Positions 26,528 through 36,085 of a stretch of 64,000 nucleotides of DNA are shown in pieces. The notes beneath the pieces are model-generated. The model was not told the origin of the DNA. It saw nothing but the letters and a program-made list of their open reading frames with translations, and ran no database searches. A program made the translations under genes and the position numbers. Position 1 is the stretch's first letter, and each line of letters opens with the position of its first letter. This DNA comes from Gallionellales bacterium GWA2_54_124 (lineage in GTDB: Bacteria > Pseudomonadota > Gammaproteobacteria > Burkholderiales > Gallionellaceae), in assembly GCA_001801025.1 (NCBI GenBank), contig MGWO01000002.1, positions 302,277-366,276 on the forward strand. Direction: 5' to 3'.

Positions 26528-29152
26528 ATGGAACAATTCGCTAAAGAAACCCTGCCGGTCAGTCTGGAAGAAGAAATGCGCAAGTCCTATCTGGACTATG
26601 CGATGAGCGTCATTGTCGGACGTGCGCTGCCTGATGTGCGCGATGGCCTGAAGCCCGTGCACCGCCGCGTGCTGTTTGCGATGCACGAGTTGTCGAACGA
26701 CTGGAACCGTGCCTACAAGAAGTCGGCGCGTATCGTCGGTGATGTGATCGGTAAGTACCATCCGCACGGAGATACGGCCGTTTACGACACCATTGTTCGT
26801 ATGGCGCAGCCGTTTTCCTTGCGCTATATGCTGGTGGACGGTCAGGGTAACTTCGGATCGGTAGACGGCGATAACGCGGCGGCGATGCGTTACACCGAAA
26901 TTCGTATGGCGAAGATTGCGCATGAGCTGCTGGCCGATCTGGATAAGGAGACCGTTGATTTCGGGCCTAACTATGATGGTTCTGAGCATGAGCCGCTGGT
27001 GTTCCCCGCGCGTTTCCCGAATCTGCTGGTCAATGGTTCTTCCGGTATTGCGGTGGGCATGGCGACCAATATTCCGCCGCACAACATGACGGAAGTGATC
27101 GATGCTTGCTTGGCCTTGCTCAAAAACCCGGAAATGGATATCGAGGAACTGATCGAGTATGTTCCGGCACCGGACTTTCCGACGGCGGGTTTTATCTACG
27201 GTCTGGCAGGCGTCAAAGAAGGTTACCGCACCGGCCGCGGTCGCGTGATCATGCGTGCGCGCTGTCACTTCGAGGACATCGGCAAAGGCGAGCGTCAGGC
27301 GATCATCATCGATGAACTGCCGTATCAGGTAAATAAAGCCAATTTGCTGATGAAGATCGGCGAGATGGTGCGCGAGAAGCGTTTGGAAGGAATTTCCGAA
27401 ATTCGCGACGAATCGGACAAGTCCGGTATGCGTGCGGTAATTGAGCTCAAACGCGGCGAGAATGCCGATGTGCTGCTCAATAAGCTGTACAAAGACACCC
27501 AGATGCAGGATAGCTTCGGCATCAATATGGTGGCGATTGTCGATGGACAGCCAAGGCTGCTGAATTTAAAACAGGTTATGGACGCCTTTTTGCGCCACCG
27601 TCGTGAAGTGGTTACGCGGCGTACGATTTTTGAATTGCGCAAGGCGCGCGAGCGCGGTCATGTGCTGGAAGGGCTTGCTGTCGCGCTATCAAATGTCGAT
27701 GAGATTATCGCGCTGATCAAGGCGGCTCCCGCACCCAGTGACGCTAAGCGTGAACTGATGGCGAAGAGCTGGCGCTCGGAACTGGTCGAGGATATGTTGA
27801 GCCGCGTGAGCGATGCCTCTCGCCCTGACGGCTTGGCCCCTCAGTTCGGTTTGGTTGTGGAGGGCAATGCGCGTTTCTATCATTTGTCGGATGCACAGGC
27901 TCAGGCGATTCTGGAATTGCGTTTACAACGTTTGACCGGTATGGAGCAGGATAAGATCATCGGCGAATACCGCGAGGTGATGGATAAGATCACCGATCTG
28001 CTCGATATTTTAGCGCGTCCTGAACGCGTCACGGCGATTATTGGCGATGAACTGGCGGCGGTAAAAACGCAGTTCGGCGATAAACGCCGCAGCGAAATCG
28101 TCACGCACACCCATGACATGAGCATGGAAGATTTGATTCCGCCCGAAGATGTCGTGGTCACGCTGTCCCACGGCGGCTACATGAAGGCGCAGAAGATGGA
28201 TGACTATCAGGCTCAAAAGCGTGGTGGTCGCGGTCGTCAGGCGACCAAGAACAAGGATGATGACTTTATCGATAACCTGTTCGTTGCTAACACCCACAAT
28301 TTCATTCTGTGCTTCTCTAATAAGGGGCGCGTCTACTGGATGAAGGTCTATGACGTGCCGCAGGGCAGTTCCGGTGCGCGGGGTAAACCGATCGTGAATC
28401 TGCTGCCGCTCGAAGAGGGCGAGAAAATCAATGCGATCTTGCCGGTGACTGAGTTTGCCGAAGATAAGTATGTGTTCTTCGCGACGGCCAACGGCACAGT
28501 GAAGAAGACGACGCTGACTGATTTCTCCCGTCCGATGAAGCGCGGTATCATCGCGATCAACCTGGATGAAGACGATTACCTGATCGGTGTAGCGATTACC
28601 GACGGCCATCACGACGTGATGCTGTTCTCCAATAGCGGTAAGGCGGTGCGTTTCGACGAGGATGACGTGCGGGAGACAGGGCGCGCTTCTCGCGGTGTCA
28701 GAGGGATGAAACTGCAAGAAAATCAACAGGTTATTTCTATGCTTGTGGCTGAGAATGAACAGCAGAGCGTATTGACTGCAACCGAGAACGGTTACGGTAA
28801 GCGCACGCCGGTGGGTGAATACACCCGCCACGGACGCGGTACGCAAGGCATGATTGCGATTCAGACTTCCGAGCGGAACGGCAAAGTCGTTGCGGCAACT
28901 TTGGTGAATCCTGAAGACGAAATTATGATGATAGGCACAAACGGTGTGCTGATTCGTACCCGCGTTCGTGAGATTCGCGAAATGGGCCGTACGACCCAGG
29001 GCGTGACGCTGATGAATCTGGAAAAAGGCGAACGACTGGCGGGTTTGAGCCGGATTGCAGAACCTGACGAAGAAGAACTGGAAGCGCTGGATTCAGGATC
29101 CGGGATTGAGGATTCAGGTATAGAGAATTCTGGTGATGTGATTGAAGAATAA
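26528..29152 (+). CDS. gyrA: DNA gyrase subunit A
   Basis: The breakage-reunion subunit of DNA gyrase, 874 residues. Visible are the start [20 protein letters not shown], the quinolone-resistance region [17 protein letters not shown], and the catalytic Tyr in [11 protein letters not shown]. The C-terminal beta-propeller contains the gyrase-specific [11 protein letters not shown] box, which separates GyrA from ParC. The position equal to E. coli Ser83 is Thr, a residue found naturally in several proteobacteria, while the Asp87 equivalent is kept. The last 20 residues, rich in Ser, Gly, Glu and Asp, are encoded by DNA that pairs with a segment after the gene (see the repeat entry). gyrA heads the serC-pheA-hisC block. 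Confidence 0.98.
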   Translation: MEQFAKETLPVSLEEEMRKSYLDYAMSVIVGRALPDVRDGLKPVHRRVLFAMHELSNDWNRAYKKSARIVGDVIGKYHPHGDTAVYDTIVRMAQPFSLRYMLVDGQGNFGSVDGDNAAAMRYTEIRMAKIAHELLADLDKETVDFGPNYDGSEHEPLVFPARFPNLLVNGSSGIAVGMATNIPPHNMTEVIDACLALLKNPEMDIEELIEYVPAPDFPTAGFIYGLAGVKEGYRTGRGRVIMRARCHFEDIGKGERQAIIIDELPYQVNKANLLMKIGEMVREKRLEGISEIRDESDKSGMRAVIELKRGENADVLLNKLYKDTQMQDSFGINMVAIVDGQPRLLNLKQVMDAFLRHRREVVTRRTIFELRKARERGHVLEGLAVALSNVDEIIALIKAAPAPSDAKRELMAKSWRSELVEDMLSRVSDASRPDGLAPQFGLVVEGNARFYHLSDAQAQAILELRLQRLTGMEQDKIIGEYREVMDKITDLLDILARPERVTAIIGDELAAVKTQFGDKRRSEIVTHTHDMSMEDLIPPEDVVVTLSHGGYMKAQKMDDYQAQKRGGRGRQATKNKDDDFIDNLFVANTHNFILCFSNKGRVYWMKVYDVPQGSSGARGKPIVNLLPLEEGEKINAILPVTEFAEDKYVFFATANGTVKKTTLTDFSRPMKRGIIAINLDEDDYLIGVAITDGHHDVMLFSNSGKAVRFDEDDVRETGRASRGVRGMKLQENQQVISMLVAENEQQSVLTATENGYGKRTPVGEYTRHGRGTQGMIAIQTSERNGKVVAATLVNPEDEIMMIGTNGVLIRTRVREIREMGRTTQGVTLMNLEKGERLAGLSRIAEPDEEELEALDSGSGIEDSGIENSGDVIEE

Positions 29153-29219
29153 AAGCTGGGATTAAGCGTTGAGAAAATCCGATGCGCCCGCTTTTAACTC
29201 AATCCTCGATTCTGAATCC
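29089..29219. repeat. Imperfect inverted repeat spanning the gyrA 3' end
   Basis: Bases 29089-29110, inside the last codons of gyrA, and 29198-29219, in the gap before serC, are inverted copies matching at 19 of 22 positions. Between them a shorter stem, AAAAGC(T)GGG with CCCGCTTTT, can form near 29152-29195. The right arm contains TTTTAACTCAATCCTC (29192-29207), which recurs exactly at 45065-45080. This looks like a dispersed palindromic repeat, or a degenerate terminator built from one. Confidence 0.5.
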
Positions 29220-29257
29220 TTCTGTTTTTTACTAAATACTTTGGAGTAATCGCAGAA

Positions 29258-30346
29258 ATGACAATCTACAATTTCGCAGCGGGTCCCGCCATCCTGCCGC
29301 ACGAAGTGCTGGAACAGGCGCGTGCGGAGTTGCTCGATTGGCGTGGTACGGGCATGTCGGTGATGGAAATGTCACACCGCGGTCGTGAGTTTATGGGGAT
29401 CGCAGCTGAGGCTGAGGCCGATCTGCGGGAATTGATGGCCATCCCTGATAACTACAAGGTGCTATTTTTGCAGGGCGGGGCAACGCTACAGTTCGCGATG
29501 ATTCCGCTCAATTTGATGCGTGGCAAGGTATCCGCTGATTACGTTAATACCGGCATCTGGTCGAAAAAAGCGATAGACGAAGCGATGAAATTTGGCCACG
29601 TGAATGTAGTGGCAACCAGTGCGGACAGGCAGTTCAGTTATGCTCCTGAGTTGTCTGGCTGGAAGCTGGATGAGGATGCGGCCTATGTCCATTACACGCC
29701 CAACGAGACTATCGGCGGTGTGGAATTTAACTGGGTGCCACAAGTGGGCGGTGTGCCTTTGGTGGCCGACATGTCGTCCAATATTTTGTCGCGTTCCTAT
29801 GATGTCAGTCAGTTCGGTCTGATTTATGCGGGTGCGCAAAAGAATATCGGTCCTGCCGGACTTACGCTGGTCATCGTGCGCGAGGATTTGATTGGTCATG
29901 CCGCAGCGGGTACGCCCACCATGCTCGACTACAAGACGCATGCAGACAACGATTCGATGTACAACACGCCGCCGACCTATGGCATTTACATGGCGGGTTT
30001 GGTGTTTAAGTGGCTGAAGAAAAACGGTGGCGTGGCACAGATGGAGAAGACCAATATCGCCAAGGCGAATCTGTTGTACGACTCAATCGATGCCAGCCGC
30101 GGTTTTTATCAGTGTCCTGTCGCGACCGCAGATCGTTCGCGTATGAATGTGCCGTTCAGGACGGCGGATGCTGCGATGGATGGCGAATTCCTAAAGCGTG
30201 CCGAAGCGCGCGGTCTCATGCAGCTCAAAGGACATAAGCTTGCAGGCGGGATGCGCGCCTCGATCTATAACGCGATGCCAGTGGCAGGCGTTCAGGCGCT
30301 GGCGGATTTCATGAATGAATTTGCGCGGGAAAAGGCGGCGAGGTGA
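29258..30346 (+). CDS. serC: Phosphoserine aminotransferase
   Basis: A 362-residue PLP enzyme that converts 3-phosphohydroxypyruvate to phosphoserine in serine synthesis; it also serves pyridoxal phosphate synthesis in proteobacteria. The start IYNFAAGPAILPHEVLEQA and the Schiff-base Lys in YAGAQKNIGPAGL (near residue 195) are diagnostic. GQ-type PLP contacts are present near FLQGGATLQF. A TTTGGAGTAA ribosome site precedes the ATG. The stop overlaps the pheA start, so serC and pheA are coupled. The gyrA-serC-pheA order is common in proteobacteria. Confidence 0.98.
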   Translation: MTIYNFAAGPAILPHEVLEQARAELLDWRGTGMSVMEMSHRGREFMGIAAEAEADLRELMAIPDNYKVLFLQGGATLQFAMIPLNLMRGKVSADYVNTGIWSKKAIDEAMKFGHVNVVATSADRQFSYAPELSGWKLDEDAAYVHYTPNETIGGVEFNWVPQVGGVPLVADMSSNILSRSYDVSQFGLIYAGAQKNIGPAGLTLVIVREDLIGHAAAGTPTMLDYKTHADNDSMYNTPPTYGIYMAGLVFKWLKKNGGVAQMEKTNIAKANLLYDSIDASRGFYQCPVATADRSRMNVPFRTADAAMDGEFLKRAEARGLMQLKGHKLAGGMRASIYNAMPVAGVQALADFMNEFAREKAAR

Positions 30347-31410
30347 TGAGCGATAAATTAAAACAATGTCGTGAGCAGATTGACGCTCTGGATGAGGCGT
30401 TGTTAAAGATTGTAAATCAGCGTGCGGCATTGGCGCAGCAGATCGGGCATCTTAAAGAAGGTGGTGTCGTGTTGCGTCCAGAACGTGAGGCTCAGGTGCT
30501 GCGCCGTTTACAGGATGCAAATCAGGGGCCGCTGAGCAACGGGGCGATTGCCGCGCTGTTTACTGAAGTGATGTCGCAATGCCGTGCGCTGGAAGCGCCG
30601 TTGTCGGTCGCGTATCTGGGGCCGGAAGGCACGTTCACCGAGGCGGCTGCATTGAAGCGTTTTGGCAGTGCGGTGCAAGGGGTGTCCTGCGCCACGATAG
30701 ACGATGTGTTTCGTGCGGTTGAGAGCGCTGAGGTTCAATACGGCGTTGTGCCGGTAGAAAATTCAACCGAAGGCGCCATCGGTCGGACGCTGGATCTGTT
30801 GCTGCAAAGTACCCTGCAGGTATGCGGCGAAGTGATGTTGCCGATACACCAATGCTTGCTGGCACAACAGTGTGAGGTCAGCCAGATTCAAACTGTGTAT
30901 TCGCACCCGCAGTCTTTGGGGCAGTGTCAGGGCTGGCTGAATGTGAACCTGCCGCATGCAGCGCGCATTCCGGTGTCCAGCAATGCTGAAGCGGCAAGAC
31001 TGGCCTCTGGGCATGTCAATTGCGCGGCGATTGCCGGTGCTCAGGCTGCGGGTCATTTCGGCCTGAATGTCTGTGTGGAAAACATCGAGGATGATGCACG
31101 CAATACCACGCGTTTTCTGGTGCTGGGAAAGCAGCAGGTCGCCGCATCCGGAGAGGATAAGACCTCGATGGTGTTGTCCGCTACCAACCGGCCCGGCGCG
31201 GTGCACGATCTGCTCGCCTCGCTTGCAAAATATGACGTCAGTATGACCAAATTCGAGTCGCGCCCGTCGCGTTCGGGTTTGTGGGAATATGTATTTTATG
31301 TGGATATTGAGGGGCATCAGACCGACGAGAAAGTCGTATTGGCATTGGCTGAACTCAAACAATCCGCCGCGTTTATGAAGATACTGGGCTCTTATCCGCT
31401 CGCTGTTTGA
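30346..31410 (+). CDS. pheA: Chorismate mutase/prephenate dehydratase (P-protein)
   Basis: A 354-residue bifunctional enzyme making phenylpyruvate from chorismate. The N-terminal AroQ chorismate mutase covers about residues 1-85 (CREQIDALDEALLKIVNQRA). Prephenate dehydratase covers about 90-265, with YLGPEGTFTEAA and the catalytic TTRF motif in DARNTTRFLVLG. A C-terminal ACT domain has GAVHDLLASLAKY and ESRPSR, which in homologues bind phenylalanine for feedback inhibition, so inhibition is expected. The ATG at 30346 overlaps the serC stop by one base; a GTG at 30343 is also possible. The next gene, hisC, uses a product of the same branch. Confidence 0.97.
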   Translation: MSDKLKQCREQIDALDEALLKIVNQRAALAQQIGHLKEGGVVLRPEREAQVLRRLQDANQGPLSNGAIAALFTEVMSQCRALEAPLSVAYLGPEGTFTEAAALKRFGSAVQGVSCATIDDVFRAVESAEVQYGVVPVENSTEGAIGRTLDLLLQSTLQVCGEVMLPIHQCLLAQQCEVSQIQTVYSHPQSLGQCQGWLNVNLPHAARIPVSSNAEAARLASGHVNCAAIAGAQAAGHFGLNVCVENIEDDARNTTRFLVLGKQQVAASGEDKTSMVLSATNRPGAVHDLLASLAKYDVSMTKFESRPSRSGLWEYVFYVDIEGHQTDEKVVLALAELKQSAAFMKILGSYPLAV

Positions 31411-31435
31411 GTTTTCGCTGTTTTTAACAATATAG

Positions 31436-32551
31436 ATGATGGTTGGTATGAATTATTCTGAACTGGCACCAAGTTATATACGCGCCATTGCGCCCTATCA
31501 GCCCGGTAAACCTATTTCCGAGCTGGAACGCGAATTGGGCGTGACCGACATCGTCAAGTTGGCGTCGAATGAGAACCCGCTGGGCGCGAGTCCTAAAGCG
31601 GTTGCCGCAGCGCGCGCGGCGCTCGATGAAATCAGTCTGTATCCCGACGGCAACGGCTATGCGGTCAAAGCCGCGCTGGTTGCGCGCTATGGCGTGACGC
31701 TTGATCAGCTGGTGCTGGGCAACGGTTCCAATGACCTGCTCGAATTAGCCGCGCGCGCATTTCTCACCGTGGGTGACAAGGCCGTATATTCGGATCACGC
31801 CTTTGCCGTTTATCCGCTGGCGACGCAGGCTGTGGGAGCGACCGGTATCAGCGTGGCTGCAAAAGGGTACGGGCATGATCTCGATGCCATGCGCCGTGCA
31901 GCGGTTGAACAAAAAGCCAAGTTGATTTTTATTGCGAATCCGAATAACCCGACAGGTACCTTTTTGTCGGGGGATGAATTGCTGACGTTTTTGCGCGCAT
32001 TGCCGGCAACTATTTTAGTGGTGCTCGATGAAGCCTATAACGAATATCTGCCTGAAAACTGTCGCTACGACAGCGTAAGTTGGTTGGCTGAATTTCCTAA
32101 TCTTTTGATTTCAAGGACGTTTTCAAAGGCCTATGGGCTTGCGAGTTTGCGTGTCGGCTATGCGCTGGGCCATGCGCAAGTGATCGATATGCTCAATCGC
32201 GTGCGTCAGCCGTTCAATGTCAACAGTATGGCGCAGGCCGCCGCTGTGGCCGCTTTAGACGATGCCGAGTTTGTCAGGCGCACCTTTGAATTGAATTTAC
32301 GCGGCATGGCGCAGCTCTCTGAAGGCTTGAGCAAGCTGGGGTTGGACTATATTCCTTCCTTCGGCAATTTCATCAGTTTTCATGTTGTCAATGCCGCATG
32401 GATTTACCGGCGCTTGCTGGAGTTGGGGGTCATTGTGCGCCCCATCGGTAATTACGGAATGCCTGACTATTTGCGCGTGAGCATTGGTCTTGAATCACAG
32501 AATTGTAAATTTTTATCTGCATTGAAGCAGATACTCGGAGAAATAGCATGA
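31436..32551 (+). CDS. hisC: Histidinol-phosphate/aromatic aminotransferase HisC
   Basis: A 371-residue class II PLP aminotransferase. The family marks are [14 protein letters not shown] near residue 44, the Asn/Pro segment [19 protein letters not shown], and the Schiff-base Lys in [19 protein letters not shown] near residue 226. HisC copies in an aromatic operon, as here between pheA and aroF, often work on phenylpyruvate or hydroxyphenylpyruvate as well as histidinol phosphate; which is the main substrate cannot be seen. Several in-frame starts exist (ATG 31436, 31439 and 31448) and none has a strong ribosome site; [14 protein letters not shown] at 31448 resembles relatives most. The stop overlaps the next gene by four bases. 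Confidence 0.95.
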   Translation: MMVGMNYSELAPSYIRAIAPYQPGKPISELERELGVTDIVKLASNENPLGASPKAVAAARAALDEISLYPDGNGYAVKAALVARYGVTLDQLVLGNGSNDLLELAARAFLTVGDKAVYSDHAFAVYPLATQAVGATGISVAAKGYGHDLDAMRRAAVEQKAKLIFIANPNNPTGTFLSGDELLTFLRALPATILVVLDEAYNEYLPENCRYDSVSWLAEFPNLLISRTFSKAYGLASLRVGYALGHAQVIDMLNRVRQPFNVNSMAQAAAVAALDDAEFVRRTFELNLRGMAQLSEGLSKLGLDYIPSFGNFISFHVVNAAWIYRRLLELGVIVRPIGNYGMPDYLRVSIGLESQNCKFLSALKQILGEIA

Positions 32552-33564
32552 TCATCGTAATGGGTAGGGATGTCACTGACGAACAAATCGGCACCGTTGT
32601 AAAACGACTCGAAACAGCAGGGCTGAAGGCCAATATTTCGCGCGGTATCGAGCGCACTGTGATTGGCGCAATCGGTGACGAGCGCAAGCTCAATGAAGAA
32701 ATGTTCACCCCGTTGCCGGGCGTTGAATCAGCGATGCATGTAACCAAACAGTATAAGATCGTCTCCCGCGAGTCGCATCGCGAGAATACCATCGTCGATA
32801 TCGGTGGGGTTCAACTGGGCGGTAACCAGATTCAGGTCATCGCAGGCCCGTGTTCGGTCGAAACGCAGGAGCAGATGGATCTGTCAGCCAAATATGTGGC
32901 TGAAGCCGGTTGCCGTCTGATGCGCGGCGGTGCGTTCAAACCTCGCACCAGCCCTTATGCGTTTCAGGGGCATGGTGCGGAAGGTCTGGATATGTTCCGT
33001 AAAGCGGCGTGTCAGTATAAATTGCCTATCGTCACCGAATTGATGGACGCGCGTCAGCTCGATACCTTCATGGAATACGATGTGGACGTGATTCAGATCG
33101 GCACGCGCAACATGCAGAACTTTGATCTGCTCAAAGAAGTGGGTCGCATCAATAAGCCGGTTATCTTGAAACGCGGCATGTCGGCGACCATTTCCGAATG
33201 GCTGATGGCGGCGGAATACATTGCGGCCGGCGGAAATCACAACATTATCTTCTGCGAACGCGGTATCCGCACCTTTGAAACCTATTACAGAAACGTGCTG
33301 GATGTAACGGCGATTCCTGTACTGAAAAAAGAAACCCATTTGCCTGTCATCGTCGACCCTTCGCATGCGGGCGGCAAAGCCTGGATGGTGGCGGCGTTGT
33401 CTCAAGCGGCGATTGCCGCTGGTGCTGATGGCTTGCTGGTCGAGATGCATCCGAGTCCCTGCGATGCATGGTGCGATGCCGATCAGGCATTGACGCCGGA
33501 TGAACTGAAGAAGCTGATGGGAACGCTGGGCGCGATAGCTGGTGCAATCGGACGTACGCTTTGA
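32548..33564 (+). CDS. aroF: 3-deoxy-7-phosphoheptulonate synthase (DAHP synthase), AroF/Thermotoga type
   Basis: A 338-residue enzyme that opens the shikimate pathway by condensing PEP with erythrose 4-phosphate. An N-terminal ferredoxin-like domain (about 1-70, [20 protein letters not shown]) is followed by the TIM barrel with [43 protein letters not shown] and DPSHAGGK. The ferredoxin-like domain marks the subclass found in Thermotoga, where it mediates feedback inhibition by tyrosine or phenylalanine. The stop of hisC overlaps its start. With pheA, hisC, tyrA and aroA it makes this a nearly complete aromatic amino acid block. Confidence 0.96.
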   Translation: MIIVMGRDVTDEQIGTVVKRLETAGLKANISRGIERTVIGAIGDERKLNEEMFTPLPGVESAMHVTKQYKIVSRESHRENTIVDIGGVQLGGNQIQVIAGPCSVETQEQMDLSAKYVAEAGCRLMRGGAFKPRTSPYAFQGHGAEGLDMFRKAACQYKLPIVTELMDARQLDTFMEYDVDVIQIGTRNMQNFDLLKEVGRINKPVILKRGMSATISEWLMAAEYIAAGGNHNIIFCERGIRTFETYYRNVLDVTAIPVLKKETHLPVIVDPSHAGGKAWMVAALSQAAIAAGADGLLVEMHPSPCDAWCDADQALTPDELKKLMGTLGAIAGAIGRTL

Positions 33565-33651
33565 TGGAGTTTTCAGTACTGACAGCCTCATGTAAACGAG
33601 TGGTGTTATCGTAGTCCGCTTGTACGTATTTCATCACCGGTATCGTTAAAT

Positions 33652-34674
33652 ATGCAACTGAGAAAATTGGGCTGTGCGTTATTTGTTATGCTGGCCTCGA
33701 CGCCGGCATCAGCCCTGTCGCTGGGCGAAGGGCAGATTTTGAGTCGCGTCGGCGAACCCTTTTCTGCCAGTATCCCTTTGGCGGGGCAGTTTAGTCGCGA
33801 CGTTAGTTTTTCTCAGGTGAAGGGGGCGGAATGCCGCGCCTCTATTATTGGCGGCACTGCAAATGGTTGCGAGTCGTTATATGAAGCGAAGCTGAATTTT
33901 GCAATCAAGCGACGCTCTGACGGGCAGTATTATTTGAAGGTGAGCGGGGGGCGTAGCGACGAGTTGTTTTATCGTCTTTTGATCAAAACAACATCGAACG
34001 CGGGCGGCACCGTTTACAACAGCTTTGAATTTCTGCCTGAATTTGGCGTAAGTCCGGATGGGCCGCCCACCGCGGATGTCGATGCGGGGTTGTCGCCCGG
34101 TCAGTATGGTGTGGTCGGCGGAAAAATCATCGAGACGGTCACTCAAGAGGTTGAGGTGGTAAAACCCGTCAAACTGGTCAAGGCAGAACCGCTTAAAGTC
34201 AAACTGCCTGCTGAAATGGCTGTTAAGGCAGCTCCTGCTTCGCCCAAGCCAGTCGAGAATCGCCTGCAAATCAAAAAGGTAGGCGAGTATGCAGACGATA
34301 TTCATGCGCTGCAAAAGGAAAATGGTGAAATCGAGGCGCAGATTGTTTTGCTTGAAAAGCACATCGGCTTGTTAAAAGAGGTCATTCGCTTGAAGAGTCA
34401 GGCTGGCGCCGTGCCGGTAAGTGCTGTTCCTGCCGTTGTGGCGGTTGCCGCACCGCTGCCGGCATCTGAGCGTTTGCCGGGGATACTGACCTGGATATTG
34501 CTGGCTGTGGTCGGCGTGCTTGCGGCTGCTATCGTCTGGATGTTCATGAAAATGAAGCAGTTGAGTCTCAGCCCGGGGGGGGCACCTGACCGGCAAGAGG
34601 CTATTTCTCCTGCTACGCTCAGTGAAATAAAGTCACTGGATTTGACGGGCGCATTTATTAAGCCCAAGTGGTGA
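33652..34674 (+). CDS. FimV-like membrane protein inside the aromatic operon
   Basis: A 340-residue protein. A signal peptide ends at ASA near residue 22 and is followed at once by LSLGEGQILSRVGEPFSASI, which resembles the N-terminal periplasmic domain of FimV/HubP. Two Cys, in GAECRA and NGCES, could form a disulfide. A Pro/Lys/Val-rich part (about 165-205), a short coiled coil (215-250) and one membrane segment (about 278-298, LTWILLAVVGVLAAAIVWMF) follow, then a 40-residue cytoplasmic tail. It is much shorter than true FimV and lacks the LysM and C-terminal TPR regions. Placement between aroF and tyrA is odd. A polar landmark or type IV pilus role is inference. Confidence 0.75.
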   Translation: MQLRKLGCALFVMLASTPASALSLGEGQILSRVGEPFSASIPLAGQFSRDVSFSQVKGAECRASIIGGTANGCESLYEAKLNFAIKRRSDGQYYLKVSGGRSDELFYRLLIKTTSNAGGTVYNSFEFLPEFGVSPDGPPTADVDAGLSPGQYGVVGGKIIETVTQEVEVVKPVKLVKAEPLKVKLPAEMAVKAAPASPKPVENRLQIKKVGEYADDIHALQKENGEIEAQIVLLEKHIGLLKEVIRLKSQAGAVPVSAVPAVVAVAAPLPASERLPGILTWILLAVVGVLAAAIVWMFMKMKQLSLSPGGAPDRQEAISPATLSEIKSLDLTGAFIKPKW

Positions 34675-34723
34675 GCTGTGCGTGCGTGATGACGGTTGCC
34701 TGTTCGGTTTCGGTAGGACACAT

Positions 34724-35587
34724 ATGAAATACAACAAGGTGGTGATATTTGGTGTCGGACTGATCGGCGGTTCGTTTGCGCTGGCGTTGCGGCGCGCAGG
34801 TTTAGTTGGCGAAGTGGTGGGTTTCGGGCGCAGTCAGGCCACCCTTGAGCAGGCGAGAGGGTTGGGAATTATCGACCGGATCGGACAGGAATTGTCCGCT
34901 GAACTCGGCAATGCAGATATTGTCTTGCTGGCGACCCCTGTTGGACAAATGGCGGCATTGATGGCGCAAATTGCGCCGCATCTGGGCGTTCATACGCGGG
35001 TCACCGATGGCGGCAGCACCAAGGGGGACGTGGTCGCTGCAGCTTATGCAAATCTGGGTGATAAGGCATCGCAGTTTGTTCCCGCGCATCCGATTGCCGG
35101 TGCTGAACAAAGCGGTGCTGCTGCGGCAAAGGCTGATTTATATATCGGCAAAAAGGTTGTACTGACTCCGCTCCCTGAAAATTCTCCGGAAACGATCGCT
35201 TGCGTGCGGCATGCATGGGAATTGTGTGGCGCGGTGGTGAATTGCCTGACCGCGAAGCAGCACGACGAGGTGTTTGCAGCGGTGAGTCATCTGCCGCATT
35301 TGCTGTCGTTCGCTCTGGTGCACGATCTGGCGCAGCGCGACAATCGCGATCAGTTGTTATCCTTTGCCGCCAGCGGTTTTCGTGACTTTACCCGTATTGC
35401 GGCCAGTTCCCCTGAAATGTGGCGCGACATCTGTCTTGCCAATCGCGATGCGTTACTGGATGAATTGGGGAGCTATATGCAGGAACTCAACGTTATCCAT
35501 GAAGCGCTGGCAACTGCCGATGCCAGTAAGCTGCAGGATATTTTCAGTCTGGCGCGAGAAGTCCGTGGCAACTGGACACCGAAATAG
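34724..35587 (+). CDS. tyrA: Prephenate dehydrogenase
   Basis: A 287-residue NAD(P)-dependent enzyme converting prephenate to 4-hydroxyphenylpyruvate for tyrosine. The Rossmann motif IFGVGLIGGSFALALRRAG is at the N-terminus. Other family marks are the DGGSTKGDV segment near residue 98, the conserved PAHPIAGAEQSG near 119 and the AVSHLPHLLSFAL segment near 190. No chorismate mutase domain is fused, unlike E. coli TyrA. The ATG at 34724 was chosen over an upstream extension of 14 residues because the dinucleotide-binding strand begins right after it. In many relatives aroA follows directly; here an AT-rich patch intervenes. Confidence 0.96.
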   Translation: MKYNKVVIFGVGLIGGSFALALRRAGLVGEVVGFGRSQATLEQARGLGIIDRIGQELSAELGNADIVLLATPVGQMAALMAQIAPHLGVHTRVTDGGSTKGDVVAAAYANLGDKASQFVPAHPIAGAEQSGAAAAKADLYIGKKVVLTPLPENSPETIACVRHAWELCGAVVNCLTAKQHDEVFAAVSHLPHLLSFALVHDLAQRDNRDQLLSFAASGFRDFTRIAASSPEMWRDICLANRDALLDELGSYMQELNVIHEALATADASKLQDIFSLAREVRGNWTPK

Positions 35588-36085
35588 TTGAGTTATGAAG
35601 CGGATGTAAGTTGTTAGCAGTAAGTTAAAGTCACTCGATTTATAGGTAATTTTGACTAATGTGCAGCGGGAGTTACAGTTACGGCAATAGCACACAAGTT
35701 GATAGCCATGAGTACATTAGTTTTGAACCAAGTTCCTAAAGGTAAAGACCTTACAGGTGCCGTCTTTGAGTTGGGATCGCATGATCAGCAACGGCATGAT
35801 AAGGCGCAGATTCAGCGTGGACTTGATGACTTCAACGATCAAAACTCGCCCAGAACGCCGCACGCTGATTTTATGTTCAAACTGAAAACCGAACTTATGA
35901 GCCGGATAGATGCGCGATAGATACCGGATAGTTTGGTTGGAGTCGGTCAAACAAGACCTGTGCAACATCGTTTAAAGCACCGCTAAGATTAATTGAGTCT
36001 GAGCCTAATTGGTGCTAGAACTCAGAATTTATTTATAGCTCTACAATTTTGTAGTTGTGATGATTAATTAAAATGAGTATTTAAA
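35588..36085. other. AT-rich gap after tyrA
   Basis: About 500 bases hold only one small doubtful gene (35708-35920). Base composition falls from here to 37.7 kb compared with the flanks, which suggests an accessory insertion between tyrA and aroA. A short palindrome, CTACAATTTTGTAG, lies at 36041-36054. No transposase, tRNA or attachment duplication is visible. Confidence 0.5.
35708..35920 (+). CDS. Small hypothetical protein, doubtful
   Basis: A possible 70-residue protein (MSTLVLNQVPKGKDLTG...). It is hydrophilic, with a Gln/His/Asp-rich middle and no signal peptide or membrane segment. I recognise no family. No good ribosome site precedes the ATG, and an in-frame TTG nine bases upstream is an alternative. 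The composition is protein-like enough to list, but the gene could be a decayed fragment within the accessory patch. Confidence 0.35.
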   Translation: MSTLVLNQVPKGKDLTGAVFELGSHDQQRHDKAQIQRGLDDFNDQNSPRTPHADFMFKLKTELMSRIDAR

